A DNA stretch of 64,000 nucleotides from Streptosporangiaceae bacterium NEAU-GS5 (GTDB lineage Bacteria; Actinomycetota; Actinomycetes; Streptosporangiales; Streptosporangiaceae): contig JAGFNW010000010.1 in NCBI GenBank assembly GCA_017592665.1, positions 186,001 to 250,000 of the forward strand. Reading direction: 5' to 3'. The position numbers were made by a program, and so were the translations under genes. This document shows positions 8,991 through 18,434 of the stretch, piece by piece. How positions within the stretch are numbered: position 1 is the first letter of the stretch; every line of letters begins with the position of its first letter. The notes beneath the pieces were generated by a model that was given only the letters and a program-made list of their open reading frames with translations, was not told where the DNA came from and searched no databases.

Positions 8991-9425
8991 TCAGGCGCGC
9001 GGCGGGTCGGGTGACCTCAGCGCGCGGAGGACGGCGAGCGCGGTCGGCACTTCGTCGTCCGTCAGCGAATCCACGACCGTCTGGAGCTCCTTGCGCAGCG
9101 CCGCCGAGTCGTGTCCGAGCCATCGGCCGCGCGGACGGCGCGGCCCGAGAAGGGTGACCAGTGAGTGCGCGGGGAGGCCCAGGATCGCCTCCAGTTCGCG
9201 TACGGCAGCCAGCGAGGCCGAACGTTCGGGCCGGGATCTCCCCCGCTGCCAGTTGCTCAGGCTGGCGAGGGAGATCCGGACGCCGCGTTCGGCGAGACGG
9301 ACGTGCAGCCGTTCCAGGCTCAGCCCGCGAGCTGTGATGGCGGCTCGCAGAGCTTCGTCGAATGGGCCCGTACGGAGCAACGACGTCACGTCCCGCTGGG
9401 TACGATCACCGGCCACGCATGTCAC
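8991..9425 (-). CDS. Small HTH (XRE-like) transcriptional regulator
   Basis: A 144-residue cytoplasmic protein. An HTH of XRE type is visible around residues 35-75, with LASLSNWQRGRSRPER as the recognition-helix region. The C-terminal half (LRKELQTVVDSLTDDEVPTA) is helical, perhaps for dimerisation. The start is GTG 9425; GTG 9416 and GTG 9389 are alternatives. It lies between the M14 gene (27 bp away) and the S8 gene (18 bp away) on the same strand, so it probably regulates or is co-expressed with these secreted enzymes. No operator is assigned, though the inverted repeat at 11376-11402 upstream of M14 is a candidate. Confidence 0.75.
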   Translation of the reverse strand: MTCVAGDRTQRDVTSLLRTGPFDEALRAAITARGLSLERLHVRLAERGVRISLASLSNWQRGRSRPERSASLAAVRELEAILGLPAHSLVTLLGPRRPRGRWLGHDSAALRKELQTVVDSLTDDEVPTALAVLRALRSPDPPRA

Positions 9426-9452
9426 ATTCGCACCGGATTACCGGTTCGTCCA

Positions 9453-9986
9453 TTACTGCTGTGTGATCTTCACATCATCAACACCCGCTTCGACTAGTGA
9501 GGCAGTGGCGGCATCCGCGGCCTCGATTCGGATTTGCACACTTTGTCCGGCGAAGGAGGAGACGTCGGCGGTCGCCGTGGCCCACGCCCCGTTCCGGTTC
9601 ACCGCCGAGGCCAGCTGCTGGAAGACCTGTGAACCGTTCACGAACACGCGCAGGTAGTCGGCGGAGGTCGCGTTCGACCCGTGCGCCAGATACCACGAGA
9701 ACGACAGCGTCAGCGTCCCGGACGCGGGGAGCGTGATCGAGGGCGATCTGATCGAGCTGACGCCGCCGTCGAGGTCGAAGTCGCCCGCGGCCGTGCCCGC
9801 CTGGCCGCCGGTCACGAGGTCGAACGACCCGCTGACCGTCGTGCCGAGCTGCTTGGCGCCGCTCGAGTTGGTGTCGGCCGGGTTGGCCCGCTCCCACTGG
9901 CCCGTGGTCGCCGTGTCGGTGCCGGACGGGTTGGTCGTCCAGCCGGTGGCCGTCTCGAACGTGTCGGAGTAGACCGTCGTGCCCGG
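9453..9986 (-). repeat. Copy B of duplicated C-terminal domain DNA
   Basis: This encodes the C-terminal module of the M14 enzyme and closely matches 7263-7797. Flanking catalytic domains are unrelated, so only the module was copied or kept homogeneous. Confidence 0.85.
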
Positions 9987-11264
9987 CGCCGCGCCGCAGT
10001 ACTGCGCCTGCTTGCCGATGATCCGGTATGGGCAGTCCGAGTACTCCAGGAGCCGCAGCACGGCCTCCCGGTTGCGCGTGGTCTGTGTGACGATCTGCTC
10101 GTCGGGCGGGTAGAACCCGGGGCTGCTGGTGGTCGGATACATCTCGAACGTGTACGAGAAGATCTTGTAGTTGCCCCACAGCCAGTCGTCGATCGACCCG
10201 TCGGTGATGTAGAGGTCGCTGGCCTGCTCGGGGGTGTAGCCGTTGGTCGACGCCATGTTCTGGCCTAACGCGGCCAGCGCGTCGTGGTCGTCCTGGGTCA
10301 GCCCGGCCGCCGTGTCGGCGGTCGTGTAGCCGTAGGGCCACAGCACGAGCTCGCTGTAGGTGTGGAAGTCGATGTTGGTCTTGATCTGCTGGACGCCACC
10401 GACGACCCGGGAGCGTACGAAGTCGGAGGCGGCGTGGACCTCGGGGGCCGACTCGGCGGACGGCCCGCGGTAGGTCTCGCTCGACGTGGACCCGGACGAG
10501 CCGCCGCAGCAGCCCCACAGGAAGGCCCAGTTGCGGTTCAGGTCGGTGCCGACGTTCGAGGAGCCGGCGTTCGGCTGCCGGTTCTTGCGCCAGCTGCGGT
10601 ACGCCCCGGTCGCGATGTCGTATTCGCCGCCGTCCGGGTTGAGGTCGGGCAGGATGTAGATCTCGCGGCTGTTGACCAGGCCCGTGATCCGGCTGTCGGT
10701 GCCGTAGCTCTGGGTGAACAGGTTCAGCAGGTAGATCGCCATCTCGACGGTCAGGTGCTCACGGGCGTGCTGGTGGGCCGTGAACAGGACCTCGGGCTCG
10801 TTCTCGTCGGTCGCCACGTTGTCGCTGATCTTCACCCCCATCAGGTCCCGGCCCTGGAACGAGGTGCCGTAGCTGAACTTCTGGGCGATCGACGGGAAGT
10901 TCGCGACGACCTGGTTGACCACCGCGGTCAGCTCCGCGTAGTTGTGGTAGCCGCTGTCGGCGGCCGGGAAGTCCTGCGGCTGCGGCACGGCCGGGCCGAG
11001 TTTCGGCACGATGACGGTGACCTTGTAGCCGAGCTGCTTGATCGCGGCGACTTCCGACTCGGTGGCGGTGACCACGATCGAGGCGGCGTGCACCTCGTCG
11101 ATCGCGGCGCCCGTGCGCGCGACGTCGGTTCGCTGTTGCTGGGTGGCCGGGCCGTCCACCGTGTATTGGCGGTTCGGTGGTGGTTCGGCGGCCGCTCCCA
11201 CCTCGGCCACGCCGGACGCGAGGAACAGGACGAGCATCGCCAGTCCCGTGACCAGACGTTTCAT
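9453..11264 (-). CDS. Secreted M14 zinc carboxypeptidase
   Basis: A 603-residue exported metallocarboxypeptidase. A signal peptide (residues 1-26, ending VGAAAE) is followed by a propeptide-like region and an M14 catalytic domain. Zinc ligands His166 and Glu169 lie in HQHAREH, the third His near residue 302 in [15 protein letters not shown], and the catalytic Glu near 375 in SYTFEMYP. The family removes C-terminal residues from peptides. Residues about 428-603 repeat the module seen in the S8 protease ([13 protein letters not shown]). GGGAGGG precedes the ATG. The 220-bp upstream gap is AT-rich and holds a TTGACT box (minus strand, 11341-11346) and a 9-bp inverted repeat. Confidence 0.93.
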   Translation of the reverse strand: MKRLVTGLAMLVLFLASGVAEVGAAAEPPPNRQYTVDGPATQQQRTDVARTGAAIDEVHAASIVVTATESEVAAIKQLGYKVTVIVPKLGPAVPQPQDFPAADSGYHNYAELTAVVNQVVANFPSIAQKFSYGTSFQGRDLMGVKISDNVATDENEPEVLFTAHQHAREHLTVEMAIYLLNLFTQSYGTDSRITGLVNSREIYILPDLNPDGGEYDIATGAYRSWRKNRQPNAGSSNVGTDLNRNWAFLWGCCGGSSGSTSSETYRGPSAESAPEVHAASDFVRSRVVGGVQQIKTNIDFHTYSELVLWPYGYTTADTAAGLTQDDHDALAALGQNMASTNGYTPEQASDLYITDGSIDDWLWGNYKIFSYTFEMYPTTSSPGFYPPDEQIVTQTTRNREAVLRLLEYSDCPYRIIGKQAQYCGAAPGTTVYSDTFETATGWTTNPSGTDTATTGQWERANPADTNSSGAKQLGTTVSGSFDLVTGGQAGTAAGDFDLDGGVSSIRSPSITLPASGTLTLSFSWYLAHGSNATSADYLRVFVNGSQVFQQLASAVNRNGAWATATADVSSFAGQSVQIRIEAADAATASLVEAGVDDVKITQQ

Positions 11265-11375
11265 CAGGTGCCCTCCCTCGGAGATCTGTCCACAAAGTGA
11301 GACAGGCTCAGAGTTCGCTCAAGGTCACCGGATGGGAACTAGTCAAGTAAATAATAACTCACAGTAAATTTTCAG

Positions 11376-11402
11376 GAAAAACACCAGAATACTGTGTTTT
11401 TC
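11376..11402. promoter_or_regulatory. Inverted repeat upstream of M14 operon
   Basis: GAAAAACAC and GTGTTTTTC form a perfect 9-bp inverted repeat with a 9-nt spacer, in an AT-rich patch unlike its surroundings. It may be an operator for the M14-HTH-S8 cluster or a second terminator of the ATPase gene. Confidence 0.45.
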
Positions 11403-11439
11403 ACGTACCGGCGCAAATGACAGAAGTGCCCGGAAACGA

Positions 11440-11476
11440 CGAAGCCCGGCGCCCACCGAGGGGACGCCGGGCTTCG
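11440..11476 (-). terminator. Terminator of FtsH-like gene
   Basis: A 12-bp perfect stem CGAAGCCCGGCG/CGCCGGGCTTCG with a 13-nt loop begins 9 nt past the stop of the ATPase gene on the minus strand; TCGTTTCC follows. Confidence 0.75.
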
Positions 11477-11484
11477 CACGAGGC

Positions 11485-14400
11485 TCAGGCCTGGTTGTCG
11501 CCGCCGCGTCGGCCGTCGTAGCCGAGCAGCCGCATGGCGACCTCCGGATCCATGGCGGCGGCCAGCAACTGGGCGCGCTCGGCGGCCCGGTCTCTGGCCT
11601 CCTCGGCCCGCCTGCGGCTGGCCTGCTGACCCTTGACCACGCCCACGATGACCGCGACGCCCACCAGCACGCCGATCAGCACCACGAACAGGATGGCCGC
11701 GCCACCCGCCGTGAAGCTGCTGGCCTCGGCGCCGGTCGCGCCGGATCCGCCGAACAGGGCCACCCCGAGCAGGGTGAAGGCGACCAGGCCGGCGACGCTC
11801 AGGGCCAGCACCCACATGAGCCCGGCCGACCGCTTGCGCGGCCGCGCCGGTGCGCCGGCCGGGCCGTAGTCGGTGGGGCCGTAGTGCGGCTGGCCGTACG
11901 GACGCTGCTCGGCGCCCACCTGGGTGAGCCCGTTGCCGTTGCCGTTGCCGGGGCTCGACCACGGCACGAAGTCGGGCTGCGGCACCAGCACGCCGTGGCC
12001 GTTGCCGTTGGCGTCGGTCTCCTGCAGGGTGGCGGCCGCGAGACCGACCTGGCCCTGTGCGGAGGGGGCCGCGAACGTCGGCTTGTGCATGACGACCGCG
12101 CTCGGCTCGAGCTCCAGAACCTTCTCCGGCGGGACCGGAAGCTGGTGGTCCACCTTGCTGTGGTTCTGGTGGGCCTCGACCGCGGCCAGGTGATACGCCT
12201 CGATGTCCTCCATGAAGACCTCGTCGGCGTAGACCGTGCCGTCGACCAGCGGGCCACGGGTCTTCTCGATGACCGCGACCACGTCTTCGCCGTCGAGGGT
12301 CTTGTGGTGCTCCAGGGCGTGCGCGACCGCCAGGACCTCGCGGCGGTTCTTCTTCAGCAGCTCCTCGGTCTTGTCCAGCAGCCGCGACAGGTTGAACTCG
12401 ATCCGCTCGGCCAGGTGGTCGGGGATCATCTCGTCGGACTTCTTGTCGTTGAGCGAGCCGGTGAACCCGGCGCCGGGCTTGGTGCCTCCGGCGCCGCCCA
12501 GGCTTCCCGCACCCGTGCGGCCGCTCATGATGCCGAGCTCGTGGAGGATCGGCAGGGACGCGATGCCCTTGCCCATGCCCCACTCCGACTCCATGAGGCC
12601 GACGAAGTAGGTCGCCGACTGCAGGTCGCCGGAGACGCCCGAGGAGTTGTCGTCGCCGAAGAACATCCGCTCACCCGCCAGCGAGGCGAGCGAGACCATG
12701 ATGTCGGCCTCCTTCTCGGACTTCCAGCCGGTGAACTGGTCCTCGGGCTTGATGCTGGACACCATGCCGAGGTAGTCGGAGCCCTTCTCGATCGTCGCGA
12801 GGTCGATCTCGAGGTGGTAGCGGGAGCGGTAGGCCACGACCGCGTGGCAGGCCTCGTGGACGGCCACGGCGTGCCGCTCGCGCTCGATGTACTCCACGTC
12901 CTCGGGCGGGCCGAGCTGCTTGATCCGCTTGGCCTTGACCACGTCGCCCCAGGTGATCACCTCGCGGCCGTCCCGCAGGGCGACGATCAGCGACTCGTTG
13001 ACGACGTCCTTGATCGTGGCGCCGGTGGCGTACGGGGTGATGGTGGCGAGCTTGTCGATCTGCTCGTCGGTCAGGTTGTGCCGCACCTTGTCGAAGTAGC
13101 CCTGGTAGGTGCGGATCCGGCCGGGCTTGGACGGGTAGCCGACCTTGTAGATGCGGTCGATGCGGCCGGGCCGGAGCAGCGCCTCGTCCAGCGCGTTCGG
13201 CATGTTGGTCGCCATCATGACCAGGATGCGATAGCGCGGTGGCGGCTTGGGCTGCATGCCGAACATCCGGCGCACGTAGCGGTTGACGAAACCGCGTGGC
13301 TTCTTCAGGCCCGACAGCTCGGTGAGCAGGGCCTGCAGCGTGCCCATGTCGCCGCCGCCGTTCATGCCCATCGGCGTGATGTATTTGCTGATGCCCGCGC
13401 GCGGCGCCTCTGCCGGCCCGGCGCCGGCGCGCAGCGCGAACCTCGCGTACTGGTCGCGGGCGCCCTCGGAGAGGTAGGAGAAGCCGTGGCAGGCGTCGCC
13501 GGACATGGGGCTGAAGCGCCCGGGCGGGCCCTGCTGGGCCAGCTGCCCGCGGCGGCCGAGCGAGTCGGCCTCGTCGAAGAAGACGATCACGCCGCCGTAG
13601 CGCAGCGCCAGCTTGCGCAGCTTGCGGAAGAGCGCCTTCACCTTCAGGATGCCGACGCCCATGAACATGTTGATGAACGCGCCCGGGTCGACGAACACGT
13701 ACGGCTTGCCGGTCTCGCCCGCGACGGCCTCGGCCATCAGGGTCTTGCCGGTGCCGGGCGGCCCCCACAGCAGCAGGCCGCTCGGCACGTAGCCGCCGCG
13801 CGCCTCGATCGCGTCGGGCTGCTCCAGGAAGACGATGTTCTCCTTGACCCGCTCGACCACGTGATCCTGGCCCCACACGTCGCGGAACCGCGTCTTGATG
13901 TCGTCGGGGAAGTAGGTCTCGACGCCGCCGCGCGACATGAACCAGAAGATGCCGAAGATCTGGATGACGCCGAACAGCAGGCCGAAGGCCAGCTGGAAAG
14001 CGTACGGCAGGCCCTGGAGCAGCAGCGCCGGCGCCTTGAAGAGCGCGACGATGGGCTGCTCCTTGATGAGCTTGCCGACCACCATCGCGATAACGGCGAC
14101 CCAGATCAGATACTTGATCGCGCGGGCCAGCCGGAACCGGGTCCAGTCGCTGAAGGTGCGGTGCGTCCAGCGATCCCAGCCGCCGAAGACCCGCTTGGTG
14201 AAGAACCCGTGGTAGCCGGCCGCGCGCTCGCTGATCAGGAAGTGGATCTGCCGGATCACTTCGAGGCCGGCCAGCCAGAAGATCCAGGTCGCGTCCATCG
14301 CCGTGGTCAGGATCGCGTCTCCCAGCGGCATGATGCCGTTGAACGAGGCGACCTGGTTCCACGTGAGGATCGCGAAGGCCAGCGTCAGCAGGAACAGGAA

Positions 14401-14517
14401 CTTCAGGCGATCCCACGGGGCCAGGCGTTTGCGGGTCGGGCGGTTGCGGTCCTCGGGGCCTGATCCGGGGGCGCGCAGCCCCTCTGGGTGAAATGTCGGC
14501 GGGGGTGCCGTGTCCAT
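11485..14517 (-). CDS. FtsH-like membrane AAA+ metalloprotease
   Basis: A 1010-residue protein. Several N-terminal hydrophobic segments (about 38-57, 135-150, 172-195) precede an AAA+ domain with Walker A GPPGTGKT (252-259) and Walker B VIVFFDEADSLG. An unusual insertion of about 60 residues follows (about 330-395, Gly/Pro/Ser-rich). The M41 protease part has zinc motif HEACH near residue 551 and Asp ligand in SGDLQSAT. The C-terminus adds two membrane segments and a basic tail, absent from classical FtsH. It probably degrades membrane or short-lived proteins. AAGGAG precedes ATG 14517, 14 bp after the stop of a lipoprotein gene, so the two are likely co-transcribed. It is not called ftsH because it looks like a divergent paralogue. 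Confidence 0.85.
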   Translation of the reverse strand: MDTAPPPTFHPEGLRAPGSGPEDRNRPTRKRLAPWDRLKFLFLLTLAFAILTWNQVASFNGIMPLGDAILTTAMDATWIFWLAGLEVIRQIHFLISERAAGYHGFFTKRVFGGWDRWTHRTFSDWTRFRLARAIKYLIWVAVIAMVVGKLIKEQPIVALFKAPALLLQGLPYAFQLAFGLLFGVIQIFGIFWFMSRGGVETYFPDDIKTRFRDVWGQDHVVERVKENIVFLEQPDAIEARGGYVPSGLLLWGPPGTGKTLMAEAVAGETGKPYVFVDPGAFINMFMGVGILKVKALFRKLRKLALRYGGVIVFFDEADSLGRRGQLAQQGPPGRFSPMSGDACHGFSYLSEGARDQYARFALRAGAGPAEAPRAGISKYITPMGMNGGGDMGTLQALLTELSGLKKPRGFVNRYVRRMFGMQPKPPPRYRILVMMATNMPNALDEALLRPGRIDRIYKVGYPSKPGRIRTYQGYFDKVRHNLTDEQIDKLATITPYATGATIKDVVNESLIVALRDGREVITWGDVVKAKRIKQLGPPEDVEYIERERHAVAVHEACHAVVAYRSRYHLEIDLATIEKGSDYLGMVSSIKPEDQFTGWKSEKEADIMVSLASLAGERMFFGDDNSSGVSGDLQSATYFVGLMESEWGMGKGIASLPILHELGIMSGRTGAGSLGGAGGTKPGAGFTGSLNDKKSDEMIPDHLAERIEFNLSRLLDKTEELLKKNRREVLAVAHALEHHKTLDGEDVVAVIEKTRGPLVDGTVYADEVFMEDIEAYHLAAVEAHQNHSKVDHQLPVPPEKVLELEPSAVVMHKPTFAAPSAQGQVGLAAATLQETDANGNGHGVLVPQPDFVPWSSPGNGNGNGLTQVGAEQRPYGQPHYGPTDYGPAGAPARPRKRSAGLMWVLALSVAGLVAFTLLGVALFGGSGATGAEASSFTAGGAAILFVVLIGVLVGVAVIVGVVKGQQASRRRAEEARDRAAERAQLLAAAMDPEVAMRLLGYDGRRGGDNQA

Positions 14518-14531
14518 ATCTGGGTTCTCCT

Positions 14532-15236
14532 TCACCCGATCGAGCGCCGGACCTTGAAGGACTGCTCGATGGTGTCGAATTCGCCGCCACGGCTCTTCCA
14601 GCACTCCGCGGAGCAGCGGATGAGCAGGATCGACATCTTCGTGCTGTCGGCATTGAGGAACGCGGTCAGGTCGAACGTGTGCACGCCCGCCGTCCCGACC
14701 GAGTAGTTGAAGCGGACATGTACGCCACGGACGCCGTCTTCCGGCGGCACGACCTCGTCGCCGAGCAGCTCGAAATTCTGGAGCGGGAAGTTCGGCGCCT
14801 GCTGCATGATCTGCTGCCGGTAGGTCTCCGTAACCGGCAGGATCGCGTCCCGCAGCGTGTTGAGCGAGACGGCGTTGGCGCTGTCCTCACTCAAGGGCTG
14901 GACTGTGGCGTATATGAATGGCTCGTCGGTCTTTCCGCCGGTGAGCGGCAGGAAATGGGACGCGCTAGGACTCTTAGGATCACCGTCGAACGCCGCCGCC
15001 CAGACCAGGCTCTTGCGGAGCTGCGCCGTGGCCGACTGCGGATCGTCGCCGGTGAGGAGCTTCATGATGGGCGTGTCGTCGACCTTGTGCCAGGTGGAGG
15101 GCACCTTGAAGAAGGTCGCCCCGTCGTCGTCCTTCACATAGGTATACGCGGGACCCGAGCACGCCACGAGAACCAGGCACAACAGGGCACCAACTCCGGC
15201 CGTCACGACCGTCGACCAAGCCCGCCAGATCTTCAC
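14532..15236 (-). CDS. Putative lipoprotein, partner of FtsH-like protein
   Basis: About 234 residues. An N-terminal hydrophobic stretch ends in a lipobox LVACSG, so the mature protein should be lipid-anchored on the outer face of the membrane. The rest has no domain I recognise; two Cys near the C-terminus (IRCSAECW) may pair. GTG 15236 is preferred because GGAGG lies upstream and it places the lipobox about 22 residues in; the open frame allows a start at 15311. It lies 14 bp upstream of the FtsH-like gene on the same strand. That suggests an accessory or substrate-presenting role, which is inference. Confidence 0.75.
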   Translation of the reverse strand: MKIWRAWSTVVTAGVGALLCLVLVACSGPAYTYVKDDDGATFFKVPSTWHKVDDTPIMKLLTGDDPQSATAQLRKSLVWAAAFDGDPKSPSASHFLPLTGGKTDEPFIYATVQPLSEDSANAVSLNTLRDAILPVTETYRQQIMQQAPNFPLQNFELLGDEVVPPEDGVRGVHVRFNYSVGTAGVHTFDLTAFLNADSTKMSILLIRCSAECWKSRGGEFDTIEQSFKVRRSIG

Positions 15237-15678
15237 CAGGCCCTTACCTCCGCTTTGCGGGTCTACGAGGTAGTAGTGCCCGTTTTCCAAGTATCCATCT
15301 CTCCTACTCAAGGATGCACCTTGGAAACTTTGACCAAATCTTGCCCGTATCTTAGCTCGGGTTGTTACACGACCCTGTCGCGGGCATGTTGCAATGCCGT
15401 GAACTGCGCGTACGGTAGCGAACTCGGCGTAAGCCCACTGTAAGACGGATCACTACAGTCACCTTCCCCAGAGCGGCGACTTGAGTCCACTTCCGTCGTG
15501 CCCACCCTCACGGGACCCGCAACCTTCATGCAACGGCCCTGCGGGGACCATCGAGACGGCGTCCCGCCGGGTGCTCTGGTCTGGGACAGGCGGGCATCCG
15601 ACGGTGCTCGTCTGACCGGGGACCCCGGCGGGGCCGCGCCGTCCGCGAGCCTGATGATCACTCGGCTAGGGTGGCCGC
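15237..15678. other. Intergenic region, divergent promoters
   Basis: About 440 bp between the divergent lipoprotein and SDR genes. It contains a -10-like TAGGGT before the SDR start and a weak inverted repeat ACTGTA/TACAGT (15437-15442 and 15454-15459). I see no convincing gene or RNA. Confidence 0.5.
15667..15672 (+). promoter_or_regulatory. -10 box of leaderless SDR gene
   Basis: TAGGGT lies 6 nt before ATG 15679 and there is no Shine-Dalgarno sequence, consistent with a leaderless transcript. Confidence 0.5.
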
Positions 15679-16434
15679 ATGCCCACCGCATTGATCACCG
15701 GAGCCACCGCCGGCATCGGCGCGGCGTTCGCCCGCCGGCTCGCCGCCGACGGGTTCGGCCTCGTCCTGGTAGCCCGAGACGAGCCGCGCCTCACCGCGTA
15801 CGCCGAGGAGCTGCGCACGCGCTACGGCGTGCGCGCCGACCCTCTGGTCGCCGACCTGGCGTCCGAGGCCGGCGTCAAGGCGGTCGAGGCGCGGCTGGGC
15901 GACGGGGTCGACCTGCTCGTCAACAACGCCGGCTTCGCGCTGCCCGGAGACTTCCTGCAGGTGCCGGTCTCCGACGAGGTGACGATGCTGCGGCTGCACT
16001 GCGAGGCCGTGCTCCGCCTGTCGTACGCGGCGCTGCCGGGCATGCGCGAGCGCGGCCGCGGCGCGGTGATCAACGTGGCGTCCGTGGCCGCGTTCTTCTC
16101 CCGCGGCACCTACAGCGCGACCAAGGCGTGGGTGGTCAACTTCAGCGGCTCGGCCGCCACGGAGCTGGCCGGCACCGGCGTCCGCGTGATGGCGCTGTGC
16201 CCCGGTTTCGTGCACACCGAGTTCCACCAGCGGGCCGGCCTGGACATGTCGCCGGTGCCGCGTTTCCTGTGGCTGTCGGCCGACCGGGTGGTCAAGGAGG
16301 CCATGCGCGACCTGGCGCTGGGCAAGGTGATCAGCGTGCCGAGCCTGCGCTACAAGGCCATCGTCGCGGCCGGGCGGCTGGTCCCGCAGAACCTCGTCAC
16401 CACGATTTCGCGAAAAATCGGCAAACGCCGATGA
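15679..16434 (+). CDS. Short-chain dehydrogenase/reductase
   Basis: A 251-residue classical SDR of normal size. The Rossmann motif TGATAGIG (residues 8-15), NNAGF, the catalytic Ser in NVASVAAF and Tyr-x3-Lys in YSATK are all present. It should interconvert a carbonyl and an alcohol with NAD(P)H in the cytoplasm; the Arg after the second strand (VARDEPRL) hints at NADPH. The substrate is unknown. Start ATG 15679 has TAGGGT 6 nt upstream and no ribosome-binding site. A VOC-family gene follows after 55 bp on the same strand and may be co-transcribed. Confidence 0.9.
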   Translation: MPTALITGATAGIGAAFARRLAADGFGLVLVARDEPRLTAYAEELRTRYGVRADPLVADLASEAGVKAVEARLGDGVDLLVNNAGFALPGDFLQVPVSDEVTMLRLHCEAVLRLSYAALPGMRERGRGAVINVASVAAFFSRGTYSATKAWVVNFSGSAATELAGTGVRVMALCPGFVHTEFHQRAGLDMSPVPRFLWLSADRVVKEAMRDLALGKVISVPSLRYKAIVAAGRLVPQNLVTTISRKIGKRR

Positions 16435-16489
16435 GTTCTGCGGGCGGCTCTCGTTTCACCGGCACAACCAAGGAAACAAGGAGCCGACC

Positions 16490-16975
16490 ATGCAGAAGAT
16501 CACCACTTACCTGTGGTTCGACAACCAGGCCGAGGAGGCCGCGACCTTCTACACCTCGCTGTTCGCCGACTCGCGGATCCTTGATGTCCAGCGCTACGGC
16601 GAGGGCGGCCCCGGCCCGGCCGGCACGGCCATGATCGTCACCTTCGAGGTGGCCGGGCAGCGCTTCCTCGCGCTCAACGGAGGCCAGGCCGGATTCTCCT
16701 TCAGCGAGGCCATCTCGCTGTACGTCGACTGCGCCGACCAGGCCGAGGTCGACCGCCTGTGGGACGGCCTGACCGCGGACGGCGGCGAGGAGGGCTCCTG
16801 CGGCTGGCTGAAGGACAAGTACGGCCTGTCCTGGCAGATCATTCCGGCCGCCCTGCCCCGGCTGATGAGCGACCCCGACCCGGTCAAGGCCGGCAACGTC
16901 ATGCAGGCCATGCTCAAGATGAGCAAGATCCAGGTGCCCGAGCTCCAGGCGGCGTACGACTCGGCCGGAAATTAA
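16490..16975 (+). CDS. VOC-family (PhnB-like) protein
   Basis: A 161-residue cytoplasmic protein of the PhnB / 3-demethylubiquinone-9 methyltransferase-like branch of the vicinal oxygen chelate superfamily. Recognisable parts are ITTYLWFDNQAEEAATFY at the N-terminus and LKDKYGLSWQIIP near the end. Despite the database name, members of this branch have no established methyltransferase activity. AAGGAG lies just upstream of ATG 16490. It follows the SDR gene and is closed by a strong terminator. No metal-ligand set can be assigned with confidence. Confidence 0.88.
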   Translation: MQKITTYLWFDNQAEEAATFYTSLFADSRILDVQRYGEGGPGPAGTAMIVTFEVAGQRFLALNGGQAGFSFSEAISLYVDCADQAEVDRLWDGLTADGGEEGSCGWLKDKYGLSWQIIPAALPRLMSDPDPVKAGNVMQAMLKMSKIQVPELQAAYDSAGN

Positions 16976-16995
16976 CCGGAACCAGGGCAAAAGGG

Positions 16996-17036
16996 AAGCG
17001 CCCTCGCCGTCGGAGGGGATAACGGCGAGGGCGCTT
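16996..17036. terminator. Bidirectional terminator, 14-bp stem
   Basis: A perfect 14-bp inverted repeat (16996-17009 with 17023-17036), with core GCGCCCTCGCCG, encloses a 13-nt loop and is followed by TCTCT. It lies between the convergent VOC and ABC-ATPase genes. Confidence 0.85.
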
Positions 17037-17088
17037 CTCTCGAGACGCTGCCCCGGGAATCAGACCCCGTCTCTCTTACTGAGCGCGC

Positions 17089-18309
<1,221 letters not shown>

Positions 18310-18342
18310 GCCAGTCCTTCGCGCTTCCCCGGAGTACGGAAG

Positions 18343-18356
18343 TGGATACGTTTCCA
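18343..18356. promoter_or_regulatory. LacI-type operator O1 (msiK side)
   Basis: TGGATACGTTTCCA is a 14-bp near-palindrome with central CG, the usual LacI/GalR-family geometry. It lies 34 bp upstream of the msiK-like start and matches O2 in 12 of 14 positions. Confidence 0.75.
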
Positions 18357-18420
18357 GCATCTCACCCGAAACGCCCATTTATGTCAAGGTGAATCGGTGG
18401 AAACCATGGTGGAAGTATGC

Positions 18421-18434
18421 TGGAATCGTTTCCA
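18421..18434. promoter_or_regulatory. LacI-type operator O2 (repressor start)
   Basis: TGGAATCGTTTCCA is a near-palindrome (halves TGGAATC and TGGAAAC) whose last base is the A of the repressor's ATG. Binding there would block the repressor's own transcription. Centres of O1 and O2 are 78 bp apart. Confidence 0.75.

Noticed and set aside
11884-14463. An 859-codon plus-strand frame opposite the FtsH-like gene
   Set aside because: Antisense shadow; the minus strand carries intact AAA and zinc motifs.
15437-15459. ACTGTA/TACAGT inverted repeat as operator
   Set aside because: Only 6-bp arms with 11-nt spacing and no second copy; not separable from chance.
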